DNA of 44,309 nucleotides from an uncultured Oscillospiraceae bacterium (GTDB lineage Bacteria; Bacillota; Clostridia; Oscillospirales; Oscillospiraceae), in contig CALXDH010000019.1 of NCBI GenBank assembly GCA_944387015.1, positions 1 to 44,309 of the forward strand, written 5' to 3'. Under the pieces are notes generated by a model that ran no database searches, was not told where the DNA came from, and saw nothing but the letters and a program-made list of their open reading frames with translations. Each line of letters starts with the position of its first letter. Position 1 is the stretch's first letter. This document shows, piece by piece, positions 1 to 9,129 of the stretch. The position numbers and the translations under genes are program-made.

Positions 1-917
1 GCGCCGCAGTCCGCCAAGAAGCGGAAGCCCTCGCCGTCCACCACGTTGCCGGCGCCCACCTTCACGGTGTCGCCGTAGCGGCTGCGGATCCAGTCCAGGG
101 TGCGTTTCTGCCACTCGGAATAGCCCTCGGAGGAGTCGATCACCAGCACGTCGACGCCGGCCTCCACCAGAGCGGGTACCCGCTCCTCGTAGTCCCGGGT
201 GTTGATGCCGGCGCCCACCACATAACGCTTCTGGGCGTCCAGCAGTTCCAGGGGGTTGCCCTTGTGGGAGTCATAGTCCTTGCGGAACACGAAGGCCACC
301 AGATGGCCGTCGGCGGAGACGATGGGCAGGGCATTGAGCTTGTGGTCCCAGATGATGTCGTTGGCGGTTTTCAGGCTGGTGCCCTCGGGAGCGGAGATGA
401 TCTTCTCCACCGGCGTCATGAAGGTCTCCACAGGAGTGGCGGGGTCCATGCGGCTGACCCGGTAGTCCCGGCTGGTGACCAGGCCCAGCAGCTTGCCGGT
501 GCCGGTGCCGTCGTCGGTGACGGCCATGGTGGAGTGGCCGGTGCGCTCCTTCAGAGCCAGCACATCCGCCAGGGTGTCGCCGATGCGCAGGTTGGAGTCG
601 CTGGTGACGAAGCCGGCCTTGTAGTTTTTCACCTTGCGCACCATCTCCGCCTGCTGCTCGATGGGCTGGGAGACGTAGATGAAGGCGATGCCGCCCTCAC
701 GGGCCAGGGCGATGCCCATGTTCTCACCGGAGACGGACTGCATGACGGCGGAGACCATGGGGACGTTCATGGTCAGGGGGCAGGTCTCGCCCTTGCGGTA
801 GCGGACCACCGGCGTCTGCAAAGAGACGTTGGCGGGGATGCACTCGGAAGAGGAGTAGCCGGGGACCAGCAGATATTCGCTGAAGGTGCGGGAGGGTTCC
901 TTGAAGAAGTATGCCAT
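1..917 (-). CDS. guaB: IMP dehydrogenase, N-terminal 305 residues (cut by window edge)
   Basis: Oxidises IMP to XMP with NAD+, the committed step to GMP, in the cytosol. The translation from the ATG at 917 opens with residues typical of the longer bacterial IMPDH form, then reads [26 protein letters not shown] and a Bateman module ([41 protein letters not shown]) inserted in the barrel. It returns to the barrel with [16 protein letters not shown] and KVGAGNVV before running off the left edge, so the catalytic cysteine loop and flap are not in the window. AAAAGAGGT precedes the start at normal spacing. It lies 50 bp after the acetyltransferase gene with no terminator between them, so both probably share the promoter at 1480-1508. 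This places the GMP branch directly after the IMP operon. Confidence 0.96.
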   Translation of the reverse strand, partial: MAYFFKEPSRTFSEYLLVPGYSSSECIPANVSLQTPVVRYRKGETCPLTMNVPMVSAVMQSVSGENMGIALAREGGIAFIYVSQPIEQQAEMVRKVKNYKAGFVTSDSNLRIGDTLADVLALKERTGHSTMAVTDDGTGTGKLLGLVTSRDYRVSRMDPATPVETFMTPVEKIISAPEGTSLKTANDIIWDHKLNALPIVSADGHLVAFVFRKDYDSHKGNPLELLDAQKRYVVGAGINTRDYEERVPALVEAGVDVLVIDSSEGYSEWQKRTLDWIRSRYGDTVKVGAGNVVDGEGFRFLADCG

Positions 918-967
918 AGTGTGACCTCTTTTCTTAGATTTTCCATGCGGGGATGGGGCAGGGGACC

Positions 968-1450
968 TCACAGGTCCCGCTGCAGGAATAAAGTGGTATC
1001 CAGGGGAGAATCGTTGTAGCGGGGGGCGTCGGTAAAGCCCAGACTCCGATACAGGCGGATGGCGCTTTCCAGAAAGGGAAGCGTATCCAGCAGGATCTTC
1101 CGATAGCCGATGGCCCGGGCGTCCCGCAGGATCTGCTCTGTCAGCAGCCGGGCGAGCCCTCGGCCCCGGAAAGCGGGGCGTACATAGAGCCGCTTGAGTT
1201 CGCAGCGCTCTTTGTCCAGCTTCCGCAGGGCGATGCACCCCGCCGGCGTGCCGTCCACAAGGGCCAGATACAGCCGTCCGTCCGGCAGGCCGTATTTGCC
1301 CTCCAGATGCCGGAGCTCCTCATCGTAGTTCTGGAGCTCCAGATAGGCGGCAAAGGCAGGGTCCTCTGTGACCAGCATCCGGGTGTATTCGGAAAACAGC
1401 GTGCCGATGTCCGCAGGGCGGTCATAGGCCAGTACAAGCTTGGGTTCCAT
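968..1450 (-). CDS. GNAT family N-acetyltransferase
   Basis: A 160-residue single-domain acetyltransferase of the GNAT fold. The acetyl-CoA binding signature is visible as [21 protein letters not shown] at about residues 88-108 (the R-x-x-G-x-G/A loop), preceded by [20 protein letters not shown] and followed by the usual [11 protein letters not shown] near the C terminus. Acceptor substrate is unknown; small amines, amino-acid derivatives or protein N termini are all possible. AAAAGGAGAA lies just upstream of the ATG at 1450. It is read after purL but has its own promoter candidate, and runs into guaB. Its place between purL and guaB may be incidental; no purine link is visible in the protein. 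Confidence 0.9.
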   Translation of the reverse strand: MEPKLVLAYDRPADIGTLFSEYTRMLVTEDPAFAAYLELQNYDEELRHLEGKYGLPDGRLYLALVDGTPAGCIALRKLDKERCELKRLYVRPAFRGRGLARLLTEQILRDARAIGYRKILLDTLPFLESAIRLYRSLGFTDAPRYNDSPLDTTLFLQRDL

Positions 1451-1479
1451 ACCGTTCTCCTTTTGGAAAGATTTCCGCT

Positions 1480-1508
1480 ATGATACCACATCCGGCGGCG
1501 TTTGTCAC
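1480..1508 (-). promoter_or_regulatory. Sigma-A promoter candidate for GNAT-guaB
   Basis: On the minus strand GTGACA is followed by 17 bp and TATCAT. It sits in the 61-bp gap directly after the purL stop codon and 29 bp before the GNAT start, so guaB can be expressed independently of the purine operon. Confidence 0.6.
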
Positions 1509-1511
1509 CGG

Positions 1512-4500
1512 TTAAATGGAGAAATATGCCCGGGCGGAGGCAAACAGGTGCAGATCGTAGTCGCCGGGAACGTTCCGGTACAGGGCGGAGCCCACCCGCT
1601 CGGAGTGGCCCATCTTGCCAAGCACCCGTCCGTCGGGAGAGGTGATGCCCTCCACGGCCCAGATGGAGCCGTTGGGGTTGAACTGCACGTCCATGGTGGG
1701 GGCACCGTCCAGATCCACGTACTGGGTGGCGATCTGGCCGTTTTCCGCCAGCTTGCCCAGCAGCTCCTCGGAGCAGAGGAAGCGGCCCTCGCCGTGGGAG
1801 ATGGGCACGCTCACCACATCGCCCACCTGGACGCCGGAGAGCCACGGGGAGCGGTTGGACACCACCCGGGTGCGGACGATCTTGGACTGGTGGCGGCCGA
1901 TGACGTTGAAGCTGAGGGTAGGGGAGTCCTTGTCGGGGTCCCGGATCTCGCCGTAGGGCACCAGGCCCAGCTTGATGAGGGCCTGGAAGCCGTTGCAGAT
2001 GCCCAGGCACAGGCCATCCCGGTTCTTCAGCAGCTCCATGGTGGCGTCGGCCACAGCGGGATTGCGGAAGAAGGCGGTGATGAACTTGCCGGAGCCGTCC
2101 GGCTCGTCACCGCCGGAGAAGCCGCCGGGAATGAAGATGATCTGGCTCTCCTGTGCCGCCTTGGCAAACCGGGCGGCGGAGTCCGCCACGCCGGCGGCGG
2201 TCTGGTTGTTCACCACCAGGATCTCCGGGGTCAGACCGGCCCGCAGCACGGCACGGGCGCTGTCATACTCGCAGTTGGTGCCGGGGAACACGGGGATCAG
2301 CACCTTGGGCTGTGCCACGCCCACCTTGGGAGCTGCCCGGAAGAAAGCGGGAGCCTCCAGAGTGGGGACCGTCTCGGGGACGGACGGGGTGCGGTTGGGA
2401 TAGACGTCTTCCAGCACGCCCTCGTTGAGGGAGAGCAGTTCATCGATGGAGGCACTGTCTCCGGGCAGGGAGATCACGGCCTCCTCGGTGGTGACGCCCA
2501 GGACCTCCGCACCGGCGGGGGCCTCCGTCAGCTCCGCCACGATGGCGCCGGGACGGAGGGCGGCCCAGTCCACATCCTTCCGGTCGGAGGCAAAGCCGAT
2601 CCGGTTGCCGAAGGACATGTTCATGACCGCCTCATGCAGTCCGTTCTCCACAGCCCAGGCTGCCCGGACCTTGCCGGCGGCGCACAGGGCATGGAAGGCG
2701 TCCCAGGCCTTCTGGAGGCCGTCGGCGGTTCCGTCTCCGGCGAAGAGGCACACGGGATCGCCCGCGGCCTTGAACTCCGGGGAGAGCACGTCGCCCGCCT
2801 TGGCGGGGGCGATGGCAAAGGAGATCAGGGTGGGGGGCACGTCCATATCCAGGAAGGAGCCGGACATGGAGTCCTTGCCGCCGATGGCGGCGATCCGGAG
2901 ATCCAGCTGGGCGCTCAGGGCACCCAGCAGAGCGGAGAAGGGCTTGCCCCAGCGGCTGGGGTCCTCCCGCAGCTTTTCAAAGTATTCCTGGAACGTGAGA
3001 TAGGCCAGGTGATAGTCACAGCCGGCGGCGGTGAGCTTTGCCACCGAGGTGATCACGGACTCATACGCACCCTGGAAGGGATCGGCGCTCATCCGGGCCG
3101 GGTCGAAGCCCCAGGCCATCACGGAGCAGTCCTCCGTCTCCTGGCCGGGCAGGACGGGCAGCAGCGCGGCCATGGCCTGGGCCGAAGTCCTTTGCTTTCT
3201 CCCGCCGAAGGGCATCAGCACGCTGCCGGCCCCGATGGTGGAGTCGAACCGCTCCCCAAGGCCCCGACGGGAGGCGCATTTCAGGCTGGACGCCATCTCC
3301 CGCAGGGAGGCGGGCACCGTCTCCGGCTGTGCCGGGGCGGCGGGGGCGTCCACCCGGACGGTGGTGTGCTTGGCGGCACCGTTGGTATCCAGGAAGGCAC
3401 GGCTCAGGTCCACGATGGTGTGGCCCTGCCAGTGCATGACCATCCGGGGGCTCTCCGTGACCACGGCCACGGGATAGGCCTCCAGGTTCTCCCGTTCTGC
3501 GGCGGCGATAAAGGCGTCGGCGTCCTCGGGGGCCACTACCACGGCCATCCGCTCCTGAGACTCGGAGATGGCCAGCTCCGTGCCGTCCAGGCCCTCGTAC
3601 TTCTTGCGCACCGCGTCCAGATTGATGTCCAGGCCGTCCGCTAGCTCGCCGATGGCCACGCTGACGCCGCCGGCGCCGAAGTCGTTGCAGCGCTTGATAC
3701 GCTTGGTGACGGAGCCGTCCCGGAACAGCCGCTGGATCTTCCGCTCCTCGGGGGCGTTGCCCTTCTGGACCTCGGAGGCCATGGTGGTCAGGGACTTGCG
3801 GTTATGGCTCTTGGAGGAGCCGGTGGCACCGCCGATGCCGTCCCGGCCGGTGCGGCCGCCCAGCAGAATCACCACGTCGCCGGGGGCAGGACGCTCCCGG
3901 ACCACGTTCTCTGCCGGGGCAGCGCCCACCACGGCGCCAACTTCCAGGTGCTTGGCAACATAGCCCGGGTCGTAGACCTCGCTGACAAGGCCTGTGGCAA
4001 GGCCGATCTGGTTGCCGTAGCTGGAGTAGCCGGCAGCGGCGGTCTGGGCCAGCTTGCGCTGGGGGAGCTTGCCGGGCAGAGTCTCGGACACCGGGGTGCG
4101 GGGATCGCCGCAGCCGGTCACCCGCATGGCCTGGTACACATAGGCCCGGCCGGACAGGGGGTCCCGGATGCAGCCGCCGATGCAGGTGGCGGCGCCGCCG
4201 AAGGGCTCGATCTCCGTGGGGTGGTTGTGGGTCTCGTTCTTGAACATCAACAGCCAGTCCTGAGGCTCCCCGTCCACCGTGGCGGTGACGTGGATGGAGC
4301 AGGCGTTGATCTCCTCGCTCTGGTCCAGATTCTGGAGAAGGCCACGCTTTTTCAGCACCTTTGCGCCGATGGTGGCCATGTCCATCAGCGTCTGGGGGCG
4401 GACGGCGGCCTTCTCCGCGCCGTAGACCTCCTCCCGGGCGGCCAGATACCGCTCATAGGCGGCCTTGGCGTTCTCGTCCAGGATCTCCACGGCGTCGATG

Positions 4501-5192
4501 TGGGTGGAGAAGGTGGTGTGGCGGCAGTGATCGGACCAGTAGGTGTCCACCACCCGGACCTCCGTGATGGTGGGGTCCCGGTGTTCATCATCCCGGAAGT
4601 GGACCTGAAGGAACTTCAGATCATCCAGGTCCATGGCAAGGCCCAGTTTGTCCAGCAGCTGGGCAAGGCCCGCCTCATCCAGGGCGGTGAAGCCGGTGAT
4701 GGTCTCCACGGTGGTGGGGACCTCCACTTCCATCTGGAGGGTATCCACTTCCTCCAGTCCGGCCTCCCGGGCCTCCACAGGGTTGATGACGTAGTGCTTG
4801 ATCTTCTCCACGTCGGCGGGGGTCAGCTCGCCGGAGAGCAGATACACCTTGGCGGTGCGGACCGTGGGCCGCTCCCCCTGGGTGAGGAGCTGGATGCAGG
4901 CTCTGGCGGAGTCCGCCCGCTGGTCAAACTGGCCCGGCAGGTACTCCACGGCAAAGGCAATGTCGTCCTCGCTGGGGAGAGCGGCGGTGGCGTCGTCCAC
5001 CTGGGGCTCGGAGAACACCGTCTGCACGGCCCGGCGGAAGGTCTCCTCGTCCAGCCCCTCCACGTCATAGCGGTTGAGGACCCGCAGCCCCGTCAGGGCG
5101 GTGATCCCAAGGAAGCTTCTCAGCTCATTGAGCAGCCCGGCGGCCTCCTGCCGCAGGGCGGGCTTTTTCTCTACATAAATGCGGCGTACCAT
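1512..5192 (-). CDS. purL: Phosphoribosylformylglycinamidine synthase, single-chain form
   Basis: Converts FGAR, glutamine and ATP to FGAM (fourth step of IMP synthesis). The 1226-residue chain carries everything in one polypeptide: an N-terminal PurS-like region (about 1-170), a linker with VDTYWSDHCRHTTF, two AIRS-type ATP domains (NETHNHPTEIEPFGGAATCIGG; later SAIGGKDSMSG-type text), and a C-terminal class I glutaminase with FPGTNCEYD, the nucleophile loop LCLGICNGFQ (Cys near residue 1065) and SHGEGRF. This is the long single-chain architecture, unlike the PurS/PurL/PurQ trio of Bacillus. It starts 4 bp after the purD stop; AAAGGAT lies inside the purD end. It is the last gene of the purine operon; no clear terminator was found behind it. 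Confidence 0.97.
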   Translation of the reverse strand: MVRRIYVEKKPALRQEAAGLLNELRSFLGITALTGLRVLNRYDVEGLDEETFRRAVQTVFSEPQVDDATAALPSEDDIAFAVEYLPGQFDQRADSARACIQLLTQGERPTVRTAKVYLLSGELTPADVEKIKHYVINPVEAREAGLEEVDTLQMEVEVPTTVETITGFTALDEAGLAQLLDKLGLAMDLDDLKFLQVHFRDDEHRDPTITEVRVVDTYWSDHCRHTTFSTHIDAVEILDENAKAAYERYLAAREEVYGAEKAAVRPQTLMDMATIGAKVLKKRGLLQNLDQSEEINACSIHVTATVDGEPQDWLLMFKNETHNHPTEIEPFGGAATCIGGCIRDPLSGRAYVYQAMRVTGCGDPRTPVSETLPGKLPQRKLAQTAAAGYSSYGNQIGLATGLVSEVYDPGYVAKHLEVGAVVGAAPAENVVRERPAPGDVVILLGGRTGRDGIGGATGSSKSHNRKSLTTMASEVQKGNAPEERKIQRLFRDGSVTKRIKRCNDFGAGGVSVAIGELADGLDINLDAVRKKYEGLDGTELAISESQERMAVVVAPEDADAFIAAAERENLEAYPVAVVTESPRMVMHWQGHTIVDLSRAFLDTNGAAKHTTVRVDAPAAPAQPETVPASLREMASSLKCASRRGLGERFDSTIGAGSVLMPFGGRKQRTSAQAMAALLPVLPGQETEDCSVMAWGFDPARMSADPFQGAYESVITSVAKLTAAGCDYHLAYLTFQEYFEKLREDPSRWGKPFSALLGALSAQLDLRIAAIGGKDSMSGSFLDMDVPPTLISFAIAPAKAGDVLSPEFKAAGDPVCLFAGDGTADGLQKAWDAFHALCAAGKVRAAWAVENGLHEAVMNMSFGNRIGFASDRKDVDWAALRPGAIVAELTEAPAGAEVLGVTTEEAVISLPGDSASIDELLSLNEGVLEDVYPNRTPSVPETVPTLEAPAFFRAAPKVGVAQPKVLIPVFPGTNCEYDSARAVLRAGLTPEILVVNNQTAAGVADSAARFAKAAQESQIIFIPGGFSGGDEPDGSGKFITAFFRNPAVADATMELLKNRDGLCLGICNGFQALIKLGLVPYGEIRDPDKDSPTLSFNVIGRHQSKIVRTRVVSNRSPWLSGVQVGDVVSVPISHGEGRFLCSEELLGKLAENGQIATQYVDLDGAPTMDVQFNPNGSIWAVEGITSPDGRVLGKMGHSERVGSALYRNVPGDYDLHLFASARAYFSI

Positions 5193-5196
5193 CGTC

Positions 5197-6477
5197 TCAT
5201 CCTTTCAAAGCGCGCAGCGCCCGCTGTCCGATGTCATGGCGCAGGTATTTTCCTTCAAATTCCACGGTCTCCGCGGCGGCATAGGCGTCCCGGAGGGCCT
5301 CCTCCAGCGTGGGGGCGGCAGCGGTGATGCCCAGGACCCGGCCGCCGCTGGTGACCAGCTGCCCCGCGGGGGTCAGCGCGTCACCCGCGTGGTAGCAGGT
5401 GACGTTGGCGGGGAAGGCTTCCGGCAGGGTGATGGACTTTCCCTTTTCATAGTGGGCGGGATAGCCGCCGGAGGCCAGGATCACGCAGGCGGCGGCGCCG
5501 TCGGACCATTCCACGGAGAGGTCGGAGAGCGTCTCGTTCTCCACGGCCTGCATGATGGTCAGAAGATCCGTTTTCAAAAGCGGCAGCACCACCTGGGTCT
5601 CCGGGTCGCCGAAGCGGCAGTTGTACTCGATGACCTTGGGGCCGTCGGGGGTGAGCATCAGCCCGAAGTAGAGGCAGCCCTTGAAGGGGCAGCCCTCCGC
5701 CCGCATGGCTGCCAGGGTGGGCAGGAAGATGGTGTCCATGCAGACCTGGGCGATCTCCGGGGTGTAGCAGGGGTTGGGGGCCACGGTGCCCATGCCGCCG
5801 GTGTTGAGGCCGGTGTCCCCGTCACCGGCCCGCTTGTGGTCCATGGAGGAGACCATGGGCCGGATGGCGGTGCCGTCGGTGAAGGCCAGCACGCTGACCT
5901 CGGGGCCGGTGAGGAACTCCTCCACCACGATCTGATTGCCGGAGGCGCCGAAGACCTTGTCCTCCATGATGGATTTGACAGCTGTCTCCGCCTCGGCGAG
6001 GGTCTGGGGGATCAGCACGCCCTTGCCCAGCGCCAGGCCGTCGGCCTTGATGACGATGGGGAAGGAGGCGGTGCGCAGGTAGTCCAGCGCCTTTTCCGGC
6101 GCGTCAAACACCTCATAGCGGGCGGTGGGGATGTGGTATTTTTGCATCAGGTTCTTGGAAAAGACCTTACTGGCCTCGATGCGGGCGGCCTTGGCGTCCG
6201 GTCCGAAGCAGGGGATGCCCGCCTCGTGGAGCCGGTCCACGCAGCCCAGGGCCAGGGGATCATCCGGCGCCACCACGGCGAAATCGATGGTGTGGGAGAC
6301 GGCAAAGTCCACGATAGCGTCAATGTCCTTGGCGCCGATTTCCGGGACGCACACGGCGTCCTGGGCGATACCGCCGTTGCCCGGCAGGGCGTAGATGGTC
6401 TCCACCGCCGGATTTTCCTTGAGCTTTTTGATGATGGCGTGTTCGCGGCCACCGCCGCCGACGACCAGAAGATTCAT
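5197..6477 (-). CDS. purD: Phosphoribosylamine-glycine ligase (GAR synthetase)
   Basis: Joins phosphoribosylamine and glycine using ATP (second step of the pathway). The 426-residue length is normal. It begins MNLLVVGGGGREHAI, the conserved PurD N terminus, and shows the ATP-grasp core: PIVIKADGLALGKGV around residue 140, the loop MEDKVFGASGNQIVVEEFLTG, and NTGGMGTVAPNP, then VIEYNCRFGDPETQ near residue 285 for metal and substrate binding. AAGGAGG precedes the ATG. It lies between the AICAR transformylase gene (128-bp gap holding a strong hairpin) and purL (4-bp gap). Confidence 0.97.
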   Translation of the reverse strand: MNLLVVGGGGREHAIIKKLKENPAVETIYALPGNGGIAQDAVCVPEIGAKDIDAIVDFAVSHTIDFAVVAPDDPLALGCVDRLHEAGIPCFGPDAKAARIEASKVFSKNLMQKYHIPTARYEVFDAPEKALDYLRTASFPIVIKADGLALGKGVLIPQTLAEAETAVKSIMEDKVFGASGNQIVVEEFLTGPEVSVLAFTDGTAIRPMVSSMDHKRAGDGDTGLNTGGMGTVAPNPCYTPEIAQVCMDTIFLPTLAAMRAEGCPFKGCLYFGLMLTPDGPKVIEYNCRFGDPETQVVLPLLKTDLLTIMQAVENETLSDLSVEWSDGAAACVILASGGYPAHYEKGKSITLPEAFPANVTCYHAGDALTPAGQLVTSGGRVLGITAAAPTLEEALRDAYAAAETVEFEGKYLRHDIGQRALRALKG

Positions 6478-6574
6478 GGAAGTCCTCCTTGTATCGTATC
6501 GATTTCTCCGTAAGAACCGGAGATCAAACGGCGCCGCACCGGAAAAGGCGGCGGGCGCTTGGAAGAGTGGAAGG

Positions 6575-6598
6575 CGAGGGGGAGCGTGCTCCCCCTCG
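6575..6598 (-). other. Perfect GC-rich hairpin in the purH-purD gap
   Basis: An 11-bp inverted repeat (CGAGGGGGAGC / GCTCCCCCTCG with a two-base centre) lies directly after the AICAR transformylase stop codon. There is no U-run on the minus strand, so it is not a standard intrinsic terminator. A role in RNA stability or processing between the two cistrons is possible. It is in the only long gap inside the operon. Confidence 0.45.
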
Positions 6599-6605
6599 TT
6601 GCGTA

Positions 6606-7784
6606 TCAGTGATGGAACAGCCGCATGCCGGTAAAGGCCATCACCATGCCGTACTTGTTGGCGGTGGCGATGACGTGGTCATCCCGGATGGAGCCGCCCG
6701 GCTCGGCGATGTACAGCGCGCCGGACTTGCGGGCACGCTCCACGTTGTCACCGAAGGGGAAGAAGGCATCGGAGCCCACGGTCAGGCCCCTCTGGGTGGC
6801 AATCCAGGCCTTTTTCTCCTCCGCGGTCAGAGGCTCGGGCTTGACGGTGAAGGTCTGCTGCCAGGTGCCGTCGGCCAGGATGTCCTCGTATTCGTCGGAG
6901 GTGTAGATGTCGATGGCGTTGTCCCGATCGGGGCGGCGGATGCCGTCCACAAACTGCAGTCCCAGCACCTTGGGATGGTGGCGCAGCCACCAGTTGTCGG
7001 CCTTGTTGCCGGCAAGACGGGTGCAGTGGATGCGGCTTTGCTGGCCGGCGCCCACGCCGATGGCCTGGCCGTCCTTCACATAGCACACGGAGTTGGACTG
7101 GGTGTACTTGAGGGTGATGAGAGCCACGATCATGTCCCGGCGGGCATCGGCGGGCAGGTCCTTGTTGTCCGTGACGATATTGTTCAGCAGCGCGTCGTTG
7201 ATCTCAAAATTGTTCCGGCCCTGCTGGAAGGTGACGCCGAAGACGTCCTTGTACTCCTGGGGGGCGGGGACATAATTGGGATCGATCTCCACGATGTTGT
7301 AGTTGCCCTTTTTCTTGGTCTTGAGGATCTCCAGGGCCTCGTCGGTGTAGCCGGGGGCGATGATGCCGTCGGAGACCTCGTACTTGAGATAGCGGGCAGT
7401 GGCGGCGTCGCACACGTCGGAGAGGGCCGCCCAGTCGCCGTAGGAGCACAGGCGGTCAGCACCCCGGGCCCGGATATAGGCGCAGGCGATGGGAGTCAGC
7501 TCTGCGTCGGGCTCCACAAAGTAGATCTTCCGGTCCACCTCGCTCAGGGGCAGGCCCACGGCCGCGCCGGCGGGGGAGACGTGCTTGAAGCTGGCGGCGG
7601 CGGGCAGGCCGGTGGCGGCCTTCAGCTCCTTGGCCAGCTGCCAGGAATTGAGGGCGTCGAGGAAGTTGATGTAGCCCGGCTTGCCATTGCGCACGGTGAT
7701 GGGCAGGTCGGAGCTGTCCCGCATGAAGATACGGGACGGCTTTTGATTGGGGTTGCAGCCATATTTCAGTTCCAGTTCATTCAT
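6606..7784 (-). CDS. purH: Stand-alone AICAR transformylase (PurH domain only)
   Basis: Transfers the formyl group of 10-formyl-THF to AICAR, giving FAICAR. The 392-residue protein is the transformylase half of PurH without the N-terminal MGS-like cyclohydrolase domain: it begins directly with ELKYGCNPNQKPS, then has the catalytic Lys-His pair in SFKHVSPAGAA (K67-H68), SDGIIAPGYTDEALEIL, TQSNSVCYVKDGQAIGVGAGQQSR, and SDAFFPFGDNVERA near the C terminus. Ordinary bifunctional PurH is about 510 residues. AGGAAGGAG lies before the ATG. The missing cyclohydrolase activity is supplied by the adjacent purO, 17 bp upstream. Confidence 0.95.
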   Translation of the reverse strand: MNELELKYGCNPNQKPSRIFMRDSSDLPITVRNGKPGYINFLDALNSWQLAKELKAATGLPAAASFKHVSPAGAAVGLPLSEVDRKIYFVEPDAELTPIACAYIRARGADRLCSYGDWAALSDVCDAATARYLKYEVSDGIIAPGYTDEALEILKTKKKGNYNIVEIDPNYVPAPQEYKDVFGVTFQQGRNNFEINDALLNNIVTDNKDLPADARRDMIVALITLKYTQSNSVCYVKDGQAIGVGAGQQSRIHCTRLAGNKADNWWLRHHPKVLGLQFVDGIRRPDRDNAIDIYTSDEYEDILADGTWQQTFTVKPEPLTAEEKKAWIATQRGLTVGSDAFFPFGDNVERARKSGALYIAEPGGSIRDDHVIATANKYGMVMAFTGMRLFHH

Positions 7785-7801
7785 GGCGTGAGGCTCCTTC
7801 C

Positions 7802-8512
7802 TTATTGATGGACGTTCAGGATCCGCTGCTCAAACGCCCGGGTCTCCAGATCGGTGAAGCGGACGAAGAGGGAGATCTTGTTCTGGGGGTTGAGGTTGTC
7901 CCACAGCTCGGCGGTAAAGGCGTCGATGTCGCCCCGGATGGCCACCCGCTCCGGCTCACCCTGGAACGTGGGGATAGGGTTGCCGTCGGTGACGTAGGTG
8001 TGCAGGAAATGGCCGATGCCGGGCAGGGGGGGATACTCAAAGGTCTGGCGGACGCAGCCGGACCCCTCGGCGTCCGCGGACTTCAAAATGGAGAGCTTGT
8101 AGCTTCCGTCGGGGCTGAGAAGGCCGGAGATGCGGGGCGTCCAGTTGGGGCCGTCCGGCTCGAATTCCCGGGTCCGCAGGGCCTGCTCCATGGGAAGGCC
8201 CCGCTCCAAAAACTCCAGGATGGTGTCGGTCTGGTCGCCGTTGGTGACGATCAGGCCCCGTCCCATCTCCCGGACGGGATGGTAGATGATGAGGCTGGGG
8301 TCCTCCAGCTTGGAGGGGTCGTAGGCCTCCGTCCGGATGCCGTCCGGCTCCTCCACAAAGATGCGGTTGCGGCTGTTGGCGCTGCGGCCCATGATGAAGT
8401 AGGCGGCCACGGAGCACTTTCCGTCGGGCGTCTCACCCAGGACGATGCCCCGGCCGGGATAGGGATTGGCGGCCAGCTTTTCCCCAAGCAGGCCGGTTTC
8501 ATAGACGTTCAT
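7802..8512 (-). CDS. purO: PurO-type IMP cyclohydrolase
   Basis: Closes the ring of FAICAR to IMP. The 236-residue protein resembles the archaeal PurO family (IMP cyclohydrolase, PF07826): an N-terminal NPYPGRGIVLGETPDG, VAAYFIMGRSANSRNRIF, then VTNGDQTDTI and NWTPRISG. It is unrelated to the MGS-like domain of PurH. The ATG at 8512 is chosen because it forms an ATGA overlap with the purN stop, has AAAAGGAGAA just upstream inside purN, and starts at the conserved region; an in-frame ATG at 8581 would only add purN-overlapping residues. Its position next to a transformylase-only PurH strongly supports the function. Identification rests on remembered family motifs. Confidence 0.88.
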   Translation of the reverse strand: MNVYETGLLGEKLAANPYPGRGIVLGETPDGKCSVAAYFIMGRSANSRNRIFVEEPDGIRTEAYDPSKLEDPSLIIYHPVREMGRGLIVTNGDQTDTILEFLERGLPMEQALRTREFEPDGPNWTPRISGLLSPDGSYKLSILKSADAEGSGCVRQTFEYPPLPGIGHFLHTYVTDGNPIPTFQGEPERVAIRGDIDAFTAELWDNLNPQNKISLFVRFTDLETRAFEQRILNVHQ

Positions 8513-9129
8513 GCGCGATTCTCCTTTTCCTGTGCGATCTGGGCGGAGAGCAGCTCCGCCGCCTGGGGCAGCAGGATCCACTCCGCCTGCTCCATCACCC
8601 GGCGCTGCAGGACCTCCGGCGTGTCGCCGGGGAGGACCTCCACCGCCTTCTGCAGCAAAATGCGCCCACCGTCGGGAATCTCGTTGACCAGGTGGACCGT
8701 GGCGCCGGTGACCTTCACGCCCCGGCTCAGGGCGGCCTCGTGGACCTTGAGCCCATAATAGCCCTTCCCGCAGAAGGCGGGGATCAGGGAGGGATGGATG
8801 TTCACGATGCGGTCCGGCCAGCGCTGGACGAATGCCTCGGACAAGATGGAGAGGAACCCGGCCAGGACAATGAGGTCCACCCGGTATTCCGCAAGCTTTT
8901 CCGAGAGGGTGGCCTCAAAATCCGCTTGGTCCATGCCCTTGCGGGGCACGGCAAAGCCGGGGACGCCGTGGTTTTTCGCCCGTTCCAGGGCGTAGGCCCC
9001 CGCCGTGCTGGAGAGGACCACCACGATCTCCCCGTGGGGGATGGCGCCGGACTCCTGGGCCTTGAGCAGGGCCTCCAGGTTGGTGCCGCCGCCGGAGACG
9101 AACACGGCGATACGGGCTTTGCTCAGCAT
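8509..9129 (-). CDS. purN: Phosphoribosylglycinamide formyltransferase (10-formyl-THF dependent)
   Basis: Transfers a formyl group from 10-formyl-THF to GAR (third step). The 206-residue protein has the N-terminal [28 protein letters not shown], the formyltransferase signature in [20 protein letters not shown] (Asn-x-His catalytic pair near residue 107) and [15 protein letters not shown]. It overlaps the purM end by 7 bp and the purO start by 4 bp, which implies translational coupling. Confidence 0.96.
   Translation of the reverse strand: MLSKARIAVFVSGGGTNLEALLKAQESGAIPHGEIVVVLSSTAGAYALERAKNHGVPGFAVPRKGMDQADFEATLSEKLAEYRVDLIVLAGFLSILSEAFVQRWPDRIVNIHPSLIPAFCGKGYYGLKVHEAALSRGVKVTGATVHLVNEIPDGGRILLQKAVEVLPGDTPEVLQRRVMEQAEWILLPQAAELLSAQIAQEKENRA

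Noticed and set aside
1440-3644. A 734-codon open frame on the plus strand opposite purL
   Set aside because: Same reason: a low-complexity shadow of purL, with no Shine-Dalgarno.
6575-6598. Terminator between purH and purD
   Set aside because: The stem is perfect but lacks a U-run on the minus strand, so it is listed only as a hairpin.
8510-8581. Upstream start of purO at 8581
   Set aside because: The extra 23 residues lie inside purN and show no conservation; the ATG at 8512 has a Shine-Dalgarno and an ATGA overlap.
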